From the NCBI GenBank assembly GCA_003153505.1, contig PLZA01000034.1:1-38330 (forward strand): a stretch of DNA of 38,330 nt, written 5' to 3'. Below are positions 7,790 through 14,465 of this stretch, piece after piece (positions within the stretch are counted from its first letter, which is position 1; every line of letters begins with the position of its first letter). The notes under the pieces were generated by a model. That model saw nothing but the letters and a program-made list of their open reading frames with translations. It made no database searches and was not told where the DNA came from. A program made the translations under genes and the position numbers. This DNA is from Candidatus Dormiibacterota bacterium (lineage in GTDB: Bacteria > Chloroflexota > Dormibacteria > Aeolococcales > Aeolococcaceae).

Positions 7790-8580
7790 TGCCCGCGCAG
7801 CCGACGGTGGCAGTGATACAGGCGCGCCTCGGCTCAAGGCGCTTTCCGGGCAAGGTGCTCGCCGACCTGTGCGGTAAGCCGATGCTCGCGCACGTCATCG
7901 ACCGCGTGCAGCTTGCCGCGACCGTCGATGAGGTCGTGGTGGCAACGACAACGGCCGGCGAGGACGACGCGATCGCCGAACTTGCCGTCGAGCGTGGCGC
8001 CGGCGTGACCCGCGGTTCGATATCCGACGTCCTCGGTCGCTATGTGCTCGCCGCCGACGAGCACCATGCGGCAGTGGTGATCCGGGTGACGGCCGACTGT
8101 CCCCTGGTCGACCCGGCAATCCTCGATGCTCTGGTGCGCCTCCGCTCCACCGAGGACGCCGACTACGCCAGCAACGAGCTCCCGCCAACCTTCCCTCAGG
8201 GCTACGACCTCGAAGTGATCACTGCGGCATGCCTGAGAAGGCTCGACGGCATGGCGGTGGCAGCCCACCATCGCGAGCATGTCACCGCCTGGCTGCGCGA
8301 GCACCCTCGAGACTTCCGGACCGCGAATCTGGTCCATGACCGCGACCTTTCATCAATACGTCTGACTGTGGACGTCCTCGCGGACCTCGATCGTGTGCGG
8401 ACGATCGTCGCGGCCCTGCCAGCCACGCCGCCACCTGATCTCGCCGCGGTGGTCGCGTACTTCGAATCGGATTCGACGCTCTGGGATCAGACCGGGCTGC
8501 CGGCGAGAGACGAGCGCTATCGCGCTCAGCGAGACGCCGAGCTGCGTCGCGAGTCCCGTGGAGCACCACCGGAGTCCTGA
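7789..8580 (+). CDS. pseF: CMP-pseudaminic acid cytidylyltransferase (SpsF/PseF type)
   Basis: PseF activates pseudaminic acid with CTP. The 263-residue protein has the nucleotidyltransferase signature at its N-terminus (IQARLGSRRFPGKVLADLCG, residues 10-29), the VIRVTADCPLVDP segment with the metal-binding Asp, and LTVDVLADLDRV. This is the SpsF-like subgroup of cytidylyltransferases often found as PseF in non-proteobacterial clusters. The start at 7789 overlaps the pseG stop as TGATG. The frame is open further upstream, but that part is pseG in another frame. It ends the + unit and faces pseH with only nine bases between stops. Its exact nucleotide substrate is inferred from the cluster. 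Confidence 0.85.
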   Translation: MPAQPTVAVIQARLGSRRFPGKVLADLCGKPMLAHVIDRVQLAATVDEVVVATTTAGEDDAIAELAVERGAGVTRGSISDVLGRYVLAADEHHAAVVIRVTADCPLVDPAILDALVRLRSTEDADYASNELPPTFPQGYDLEVITAACLRRLDGMAVAAHHREHVTAWLREHPRDFRTANLVHDRDLSSIRLTVDVLADLDRVRTIVAALPATPPPDLAAVVAYFESDSTLWDQTGLPARDERYRAQRDAELRRESRGAPPES

Positions 8581-8589
8581 GGGTCGTCG

Positions 8590-9084
8590 CTAACCCAGCC
8601 GCAACTCGAAGACGATGAAGCCGTCCGCGGATCGGCCGCGACGCCGGAACCCGACACGTTCGAAGGCGCGCATCGACGCCGAGTTGTCCGGGTGCGTGAC
8701 CGCCGTCACAATGGCAACCAGGTGATCCCGCTCGACCTCGGCGAGCGCGATTCGAAGCATCTGCTGGCCGACGCCACGTCCGCGCGCCGCAGGCGCCACC
8801 GCGATCGAGAACACTCCCGCGTCGCCATCCAGGTTCAGGCGCACCTGTCCGACTGGGATGCCGCGCTCCTCGGCGACCCATAGCCGCACCCGCGGATCCA
8901 CGAGAGCCGCCGAGAACCAGCGACCATGATCGAGTTCAGAGACCGGGCGGCGGCTGGTGCTGAATCGAACCGCGTCGGGATCGTTGCGCCACGACCGGAC
9001 GAGCGCGACGTCGTCGTCGCGTGCAGCACGTAGCGCCACACCGGGGGGCCCCCGATCGACGGTCAACGCACCAGGTCGTCCCAC
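8590..9084 (-). CDS. pseH: GNAT N-acetyltransferase, probable PseH
   Basis: PseH acetylates the C4 amino group of the PseC product using acetyl-CoA. This protein (up to 164 residues) has the GNAT acetyl-CoA loop as VAPAARGRGVGQQML, followed by HPDNSASMRAFERVGFRRRG, which is typical of the fold. PseH proteins are a loose family, so the call rests on being the only acetyltransferase in a cluster that otherwise has all five other steps. The start is uncertain: GTG 9084 overlaps pseI by 22 bases, TTG 9066 forms a TTGA overlap with the pseI stop, and GTG 9039 gives the shortest form. It is downstream of pseI on the same strand and probably coupled to it. Confidence 0.75.
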   Translation of the reverse strand: MGRPGALTVDRGPPGVALRAARDDDVALVRSWRNDPDAVRFSTSRRPVSELDHGRWFSAALVDPRVRLWVAEERGIPVGQVRLNLDGDAGVFSIAVAPAARGRGVGQQMLRIALAEVERDHLVAIVTAVTHPDNSASMRAFERVGFRRRGRSADGFIVFELRLG

Positions 9085-10142
9085 TGGAGCACCTCGTCCT
9101 CCGCCACAGCTCGCGCCACATGGCGGCCGACCACCTGGTCGATGTCGTGGACTGGAATCCCGAAGCCCGGGCGCTTGATCGCAAGATCGTCCCTGGTCAG
9201 TGCCGCTCCGGCGGCGACATCCCGGCGGGCGACGAGGCTCCGCCGGCCCAGCCGGAACATCTCGGCTTCCGCCGCGGTGACACGCTTGATGCTCGAGCCG
9301 AGCGACGCCTCGGTCTCGCGTATGGCCCGGACCATCGCCGCGAGCTCGTCCGGCTCGAGCGCGAACGGGTGGTCCGGGCCCTCCTGGTTCCGGCTGAGAG
9401 TGAAGTGCTTCTCGACAGCGCAGGCGCCAAGGGCAACCGCCACGACGTCGGCCGTATGGCCAGGTGTGTGATCCGACCAGCCGATCGGTACGTCGAATGC
9501 CGCCTGGAGGGTGGTGATGGCGCGGAGATTGAGGTCTTCGAAGCGCGGCGGGTAGTTCACGGCGCAGTGCATCACCAGCAGTTCGCGCGCGCCGGCAGCC
9601 GCCGCGGTGTCGAGGGCTCGTTCAATGTCGCCGAGCGATGCCATCCCCGTCGATATGAGCAGGGGCTTCCCGGTGCGAGCGGCTCGCTCGATCAACGGGA
9701 GGTGATTGATCTCGTAGGAGGCGATCTTGAACGCGGGCACGCCGATGCTCTCGAGGAGGTCGACGGCCTCCTCCTGAAACGGGGTCGAGAAGAACGCGAT
9801 ACCCGCCTTCCTCGCATGGGCGGCGAGGTCGGCGTGCCATTCCCACGGGATCTCGACGCGCTTGATCAGCTCCCACACCGACTCCCTCTCGCCGACGAGC
9901 CCCTGGTCCTTCAGGTAGCTCATGTCAGGGGTGCGGCGTGAATAGAGCCCCTCGGCCGTGTATGTCTGGAACTTCACCGCGTCGGCACCCGCCTCGGCGG
10001 CGACGTCGATGAGCCGGAACGCGGTGCTGAGGTCGCGGTTGTGATTCGACCCCGCCTCCGCAATGACGAAGCACGGATGGCCAGGTCCCACAGGCCGGTC
10101 GGCGATCCGGATTTCCCGGGTGCCGTACGTATGAGCGCTCAC
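9063..10142 (-). CDS. pseI: pseudaminic acid synthase
   Basis: PseI condenses the freed 6-deoxy-AltdiNAc sugar with phosphoenolpyruvate to form pseudaminic acid. The 359-residue protein has a NeuB-type TIM barrel (FVIAEAGSNHNRDL, DAVKFQTYTAEGLY, FFSTPFQEEAVDLLE, KIASYEINHLPLIE, GWSDHTPGH, EKHFTLSRNQEGPDH). A C-terminal SAF/antifreeze-like domain follows (about residues 295-355: GRRSLVARRDVAAGAALTRD to EVLQWDDL). The metal and substrate residues I can identify are present. Translation starts at GTG 10142 with no ribosome binding site, but TATGAT lies 8 nt upstream, suggesting a leaderless mRNA. Legionaminic or sialic acid synthase is possible by fold alone; the inverting PseB beside it favours pseudaminic acid. 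Confidence 0.92.
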   Translation of the reverse strand: MSAHTYGTREIRIADRPVGPGHPCFVIAEAGSNHNRDLSTAFRLIDVAAEAGADAVKFQTYTAEGLYSRRTPDMSYLKDQGLVGERESVWELIKRVEIPWEWHADLAAHARKAGIAFFSTPFQEEAVDLLESIGVPAFKIASYEINHLPLIERAARTGKPLLISTGMASLGDIERALDTAAAAGARELLVMHCAVNYPPRFEDLNLRAITTLQAAFDVPIGWSDHTPGHTADVVAVALGACAVEKHFTLSRNQEGPDHPFALEPDELAAMVRAIRETEASLGSSIKRVTAAEAEMFRLGRRSLVARRDVAAGAALTRDDLAIKRPGFGIPVHDIDQVVGRHVARAVAEDEVLQWDDLVR

Positions 10143-10150
10143 GACTGGAG

Positions 10151-10156
10151 ATCATA
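10151..10156 (-). promoter_or_regulatory. -10 element of pseI-pseH
   Basis: The minus strand reads TATGAT, ending 8 nt before the pseI GTG. No Shine-Dalgarno sequence is present in the gap, so the transcript would begin at or next to the start codon. Confidence 0.5.
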
Positions 10157-10194
10157 GAGAGCGCCGGCCGCAACCCACGGCGGATTCGTGCGGG

Positions 10195-10200
10195 TACCCT
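10195..10200 (+). promoter_or_regulatory. -10 element of the GT2-wzx unit
   Basis: TACCCT ends 7 nt before ATG 10208, with no ribosome binding site between. It shares a 65-bp intergenic region with the pseI promoter on the other strand. Confidence 0.4.
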
Positions 10201-10207
10201 TGGGTCG

Positions 10208-11191
10208 ATGACGACGGAGCCGCAAGGGCAGCCTCGCGCCAGTGCCAACGCCTCGCCGGGCCCCGTCAGTGCAATCGCTGTCGTGATCCCCGCCTACAAC
10301 TCGGCCCGGACCCTCGGCGCCGCTCTCGCATCGGTGGCAGCGCAGACGCTCACCCCGGTTGCCGTGGTCGTGGGTGACGACCACTCCGACGACGGGACGG
10401 CCGCGCTGGCGACGCGCTGGCAGGGACTGCTCCCGGTCGAGGTCGTCCGTCTGGAGCGCAATGCGGGGCCGGCGGCCGCGAGACGGGCCGCGATCGCCCG
10501 TATCGACGCCCCGCTCATCGCCCTGCTCGACGCCGACGATGTCTGGCTTCCCGACCACCTCGCGTCACTGGCGGCACTCCACGCTCGAACCGGCGGCATC
10601 GTCTGCGCGGACGCGCTGCGGTGGCACCCGGGCGAGGGGGTGCGCAGAGCAACCCAACGCGACCACTTTCCCATTCCCGCTCCGGAGCACCAGGTGCTCG
10701 ATATCCTCCGCCACAACTTCGTCTCCATCGGCGCGCTCTTTCCTCGCGCCGCCTACGAGGACGCCGGGGGCTTTCGTGATGGCGTCTCGGGAGCGGAGGA
10801 CTGGGATCTCTGGATACGCCTGATCAGGGCCGGCCTGAGGGTGCACGGCATCGGAGCACCCACCCTCCTCTACCGGGTGGATTCCCGTGGACTGAGCCAC
10901 CGCACCGACATCTTCGACACGTATGCCCGAGTCCTCGAGCGGGCGGTCCAAGAGGCTGGCGATGACCAGCAACGGGCCGTCGCGCGCGAAGCCCTCGGCT
11001 GGATGAGGAGCCAGCGGGCTCTGCGCGCAGCCTACGGGCACGCTCGGGCACATCGGCCGTGGAAAGCAAGGAGGGCGGCGCTCGCATGCTTGCCCGGATC
11101 CCCCCGCTTCGTGCTGGAGGCCAGCCTCATCCTGGCGTCACCATCGCTCGCGGTCAGGATTGGCGACGCCGCTCGCCGCCGGCGGTGGTGA
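10208..11191 (+). CDS. family 2 glycosyltransferase
   Basis: This 327-residue inverting GT-A enzyme would transfer a sugar from a nucleotide donor to a lipid-linked glycan at the inner membrane. It shows VVIPAYNSARTL (residues 26-37), the DDHSDDGT nucleotide segment (58-65), the DAD metal motif (108-110) and GAEDWDLWIRL, whose ED pair is the likely catalytic-base region. There are no membrane helices. Its stop overlaps the flippase GTG as GTGA, so the two are coupled. It is adjacent and divergent to pseI, which makes it a candidate for adding a sugar next to pseudaminic acid, but donor and acceptor cannot be read from sequence. Confidence 0.88.
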   Translation: MTTEPQGQPRASANASPGPVSAIAVVIPAYNSARTLGAALASVAAQTLTPVAVVVGDDHSDDGTAALATRWQGLLPVEVVRLERNAGPAAARRAAIARIDAPLIALLDADDVWLPDHLASLAALHARTGGIVCADALRWHPGEGVRRATQRDHFPIPAPEHQVLDILRHNFVSIGALFPRAAYEDAGGFRDGVSGAEDWDLWIRLIRAGLRVHGIGAPTLLYRVDSRGLSHRTDIFDTYARVLERAVQEAGDDQQRAVAREALGWMRSQRALRAAYGHARAHRPWKARRAALACLPGSPRFVLEASLILASPSLAVRIGDAARRRRW

Positions 11192-12708
11192 CCACCACAG
11201 ATCAGCTTCCGGTCGAGGCCGGCGTACCGGATCCACTGGAGAGCCTCGGCCTGCGGCGGATCCTCCGCTCCGCATCAGGCCTGTCCGGGGCATCGCTGAT
11301 TGGCTCGGTGCTCGCCGTCGGCGCCGGGTTCCTCGCCGCCCACTGGCTCGGTCCTGCGCGATACGGCGATGGCCAGTTCGTGCTGCTCATCTACCTGTAT
11401 GCGACGTTGATGCGAAGCGGGGTCTTCGAAGGCTCGATTCGGGCCGTCATCGATCACCTGGCCCGCGGCGAGGCCGACGAGGCTCGACATGCACAGAACG
11501 TCGGGGTCTCGTTCGAGCTGATCGTCTCGGCTCTCCCCGGCGTGGCGCTCACCATCGTTGGGTTCTTCGTTGCCCCAGGCGTGGTGCAGCTTGGTCTGTT
11601 CCTCGCGCCGATCGCGGTGATTGCTTCGTGCGGTAGCAGCTTCCTCTCCACGCTCTGGTCGGCGAGATCTCGCTTCGATGTTGTCGGCAAGGTGGCGGTC
11701 GCGCAGGCGATTCTCGGGCCGGTTCTGCTCGTGGTGCTCGTGGCCACCATCGGGACCGCCGGCGTCTTTCTCGCGCCGGCCATCGCCTCGTTGGTGACGG
11801 CGGCGCTCTACTTCGCGTTCCGGCCCCCGCTGCAGCTCCATCCTTCATTCGACACTCGGGCGGCGCGACCCTTTCTTCGGGTCGGATTCCCGCTCGGGCT
11901 GCTCGCCGAGATCTACTGGGCGTATCGGCTGGTCGGGAGCACATCGATCGCCATCGCGTCGTCCTCGTTCGCCCTCGGTCTCTACACCTTTGCAGCCGCG
12001 CCGATTGCGGTTGCCACGAGCGCCATCGGTGGCATCCAGGCGGTGCTGCTGCCGACGGTCTGGCGTGAGCTCAGCCGCGGCGCGAGCGGGCCGGTCTGGG
12101 CGCGCCACGCTGAGCGGATCACCATCGCGATGGGGCTGATCGCCGCGGCCGTGGCGGGCCTCGGCCAGGCTGGGTTCGCACCGATGGTCATGGCGTTCAC
12201 GCCGAGCTTTGCCGGCTCCATCCGCCTGTTCGACATCCTGGCACTGACGATCCTGCTGCTCCCCATCGCCACGGTCCCGTCACTGGTGCTCGACTCGAAG
12301 CGAGTGAACCGTCAGAAACGCCATCTCTCCATCTGGATCGCCGCTCTTTTGGTCAATATCGTCGCGAACGTGATCGTCCTACGCGCCGGCTGGGGTGCGC
12401 AGGCGATCGCCGTGAATGACGTCTGGGTGCAGTTCCTCGTCGTCGTGGTCATCTTCGAGACGGCCGCGCCACACATCTGGGAGGGCGGCGGCGGCCGGCG
12501 CTTCGCGCTCTATCCGAAGATGGCGCTGGTGCTCGTCGTCGCTGTCGCCGTGACCATGGTGCTCGATCTCGGGGTGTCAGGCCTGCATCCAGGTCACCTC
12601 GACGTTGCGGCGCTCCTGATCCGCTGCGGGGCGACGGCGCTGGTCTGGGCTGCGGTGGCCGTGATCCTGCTGCGCCCGCAGAGAAACGTCACCACATCCA
12701 CGGATTGA
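11188..12708 (+). CDS. Wzx-like polysaccharide flippase
   Basis: This 506-residue integral membrane protein of the MOP (MATE/Wzx) exporter type flips undecaprenyl-linked oligosaccharide across the membrane. The N-terminal SGASLIGSVLAVGAGFLAAHWLG followed by YGDGQFVLLIYLYATLMRSG is typical of polysaccharide transporters in actinobacteria. About a dozen or more hydrophobic helices cover the length. I chose GTG 11188, which overlaps the preceding stop as GTGA; a longer open frame from 11059 runs inside the glycosyltransferase gene. The 3' end overlaps the opposing aldo/keto reductase by 20 bases. It is the only flippase in the window, so it is the likely exporter for the product of this locus. 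Confidence 0.85.
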   Translation: MTTTDQLPVEAGVPDPLESLGLRRILRSASGLSGASLIGSVLAVGAGFLAAHWLGPARYGDGQFVLLIYLYATLMRSGVFEGSIRAVIDHLARGEADEARHAQNVGVSFELIVSALPGVALTIVGFFVAPGVVQLGLFLAPIAVIASCGSSFLSTLWSARSRFDVVGKVAVAQAILGPVLLVVLVATIGTAGVFLAPAIASLVTAALYFAFRPPLQLHPSFDTRAARPFLRVGFPLGLLAEIYWAYRLVGSTSIAIASSSFALGLYTFAAAPIAVATSAIGGIQAVLLPTVWRELSRGASGPVWARHAERITIAMGLIAAAVAGLGQAGFAPMVMAFTPSFAGSIRLFDILALTILLLPIATVPSLVLDSKRVNRQKRHLSIWIAALLVNIVANVIVLRAGWGAQAIAVNDVWVQFLVVVVIFETAAPHIWEGGGGRRFALYPKMALVLVVAVAVTMVLDLGVSGLHPGHLDVAALLIRCGATALVWAAVAVILLRPQRNVTTSTD

Positions 12709-13588
12709 GGACAGTGTCGGGTAGCAGCGGGATCGTTCGGGCGAGCTCGATGACGTCGGGGTAGCGATCCGCGGCCATCGACCATTCGGCCAGACACTCG
12801 CGCACCTGCTGCACCGTTTCGGCCCCGATCACCACGCCGACGCCGGGAATCCCATACGCGAAATACAGAAATGGTGCGAATGCGAGCCACCCGCGGAGGG
12901 CAGCGAGTTCCCTGATCTCGGTCAGCGGCGCCCTGAGCTCGACGAGGCCGTATGGGAGTTGGTCGAGCGGCAGGTGCGCAACCCCCTGGAGGAAGACGCT
13001 GCGCACGAACACTTCCTTCCCGGCCGACGCAGCGGCGTCGAAGAAACCGCTGCGAAACAGCCTCTGGTCGAGGAGGCTGCTCGCGACCTGGATCACCTCG
13101 GCGTCGGGTTGTTCGAGTGCTATCCACGCCTGGTCAGGCCCCAGCGCTGAGATGCCGAGCTTGCGAATCTGCCCAGAGTCGCGAAGCTCGACGAGAGCCC
13201 GCCACACGGCTCCTCCCCACTGCGACACATGCTCGAGGCGGTGCACGAGCAGTGTGTCTAGCCGAACCTGGCGCAACGCTTCGAGGCTCGCGAGGACGCT
13301 CGCCTTCGCCGCCGCCAGCGCGTCGACGGTGGAGCTCGCGGGCAGTTGCGCCGTGAGCTTTGTCATGACGCGCCACTCGTGGGTCGGTGCGAGGGTGCCG
13401 ATCAGCGCCTCACTGCCCGCGTAATCTCGAGCCGTGTCGATGGTGTTGACGCCCGCCTCGCCCGCGAGCGCGATCATCGCCCCAACCTCGTCCGGTGACG
13501 GTTGTCCAGCGGTGTTCGCGATGCCATAGGGTTGACCCCACTGGACGCTGCCGAGGCCGAGCCTGGCGGCATCTACGGAGGTGGTCAC
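12689..13588 (-). CDS. aldo/keto reductase
   Basis: This 299-residue (beta/alpha)8 NAD(P)H-dependent reductase carries the AKR tetrad: D51 and Y56 (TIDTARDYAGSE), K77 (VMTKLT) and H116 (LLVHRLEH). LGLGSVQWGQPYGIAN near the start is typical of AKRs found beside nonulosonic acid genes. It begins with GTG 13588, overlapping the stop of the upstream SDR as GTGA, so the two reductases are made together. A role in making or modifying an unusual deoxysugar of the glycan is inferred from the pair and the location; the substrate is unknown. Confidence 0.85.
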   Translation of the reverse strand: MTTSVDAARLGLGSVQWGQPYGIANTAGQPSPDEVGAMIALAGEAGVNTIDTARDYAGSEALIGTLAPTHEWRVMTKLTAQLPASSTVDALAAAKASVLASLEALRQVRLDTLLVHRLEHVSQWGGAVWRALVELRDSGQIRKLGISALGPDQAWIALEQPDAEVIQVASSLLDQRLFRSGFFDAAASAGKEVFVRSVFLQGVAHLPLDQLPYGLVELRAPLTEIRELAALRGWLAFAPFLYFAYGIPGVGVVIGAETVQQVRECLAEWSMAADRYPDVIELARTIPLLPDTVLNPWMW

Positions 13589-14379
13589 CAGGCAGTCCAG
13601 CCGCCGTCAACCACGAGGTTGTGACCGGTGACAAATCCGGATCCGGGCGACAGGAGAAACACTAGAGGCCCGACGAGATCGTCCGGTGCACCGATGCGGC
13701 CGAGTGGCACCCTGCGGGCCAGGGCATCGACGAAACCGCCGTTCGCCTGGGTGGCGTCGGACGGAAATGGCCCGGGGGAGATTGCGTTCACGCGGATGTT
13801 GTCGGATGCGAGATGACAAGCCGCGTAACGCGTGAACTGCAACACACCGGCCTTGGCCGCGCCGTACGCGGCCGGGTTGTGAAACGAGGGGAACTGCTCG
13901 TAGGTCGACGGCTGCGGGGACACCATCGCGTACATCGAGGAGATATTCACGATCGATCCCCCGCCGCCATGCGCCTTCATGCGACTCGCGACCTGATCCG
14001 TCGCCATGATCACGTCGGTAAGCGCCGATGCGATGGACACTTCGACGTCTGAGCGTGACAGCGTCCCGAGGAGTCCGCCGGCACCGGCATAGGCGTTGTT
14101 GACCCATCCGTCAACCCGACCTGTGGACGCGGCGATGAGGTCAAGGACGCGATCCGTGTCGGCCGCGCTCGAGGCATCGGCAACCGCGAGAACCACGGAA
14201 CCGGAGCACTGCAGTGCCAGTGCTCGAGCCGCGACCGCCTCGAGTGCCGCCGCGTGACGTCCCGTGATGACGACCCGCGCTCCAGCCTGGGCAAGGCCCA
14301 GCGCCATGGCGGACCCGAGATGTCCGCCGCCCCCGGTGAGTCCAACGCTCAAGCCGCCGAGGTCGAAACTGGCACTCAT
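13585..14379 (-). CDS. SDR-family oxidoreductase, PtmA-like
   Basis: This 264-residue classical short-chain dehydrogenase has the TGGGGHLG cofactor loop (residues 15-22), NNAYAG (94-99), the catalytic Ser in ISSMY (147/148), Y172-x3-K176 (AYGAAKAG) and the C-terminal TGHNLVVDGGWTAW. The middle insertion around QPSTYEQFPSFHNP and the tail recall PtmA, an SDR of flagellin and nonulosonate clusters in Campylobacter and relatives; this comparison is from memory. I took the ATG at 14379, because the open frame continuing upstream lacks SDR features. TATCGT lies 9 nt before this ATG, with no ribosome binding site. It leads a two-gene unit with the aldo/keto reductase. Confidence 0.85.
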   Translation of the reverse strand: MSASFDLGGLSVGLTGGGGHLGSAMALGLAQAGARVVITGRHAAALEAVAARALALQCSGSVVLAVADASSAADTDRVLDLIAASTGRVDGWVNNAYAGAGGLLGTLSRSDVEVSIASALTDVIMATDQVASRMKAHGGGGSIVNISSMYAMVSPQPSTYEQFPSFHNPAAYGAAKAGVLQFTRYAACHLASDNIRVNAISPGPFPSDATQANGGFVDALARRVPLGRIGAPDDLVGPLVFLLSPGSGFVTGHNLVVDGGWTAW

Positions 14380-14388
14380 CGCGCGGGT

Positions 14389-14394
14389 ACGATA
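14389..14394 (-). promoter_or_regulatory. -10 element of the SDR-AKR unit
   Basis: TATCGT on the minus strand ends 9 nt before ATG 14379, and no Shine-Dalgarno sequence lies between. Confidence 0.4.
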
Positions 14395-14453
14395 GCGCGC
14401 TGCCTCGATCGGCATGTTCCCAAGACACGCGAAAGGCGCGCGAGGGTATGCGC

Positions 14454-14459
14454 GATACT
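14454..14459 (+). promoter_or_regulatory. possible -10 element that decides the start of the 14,466 gene
   Basis: GATACT ends 6 nt before GTG 14466. If this is the -10, the upstream in-frame ATG at 14448 cannot be in the mRNA, and the GTG becomes the start of a leaderless transcript. Confidence 0.35.
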
Positions 14460-14465
14460 CCCCCG

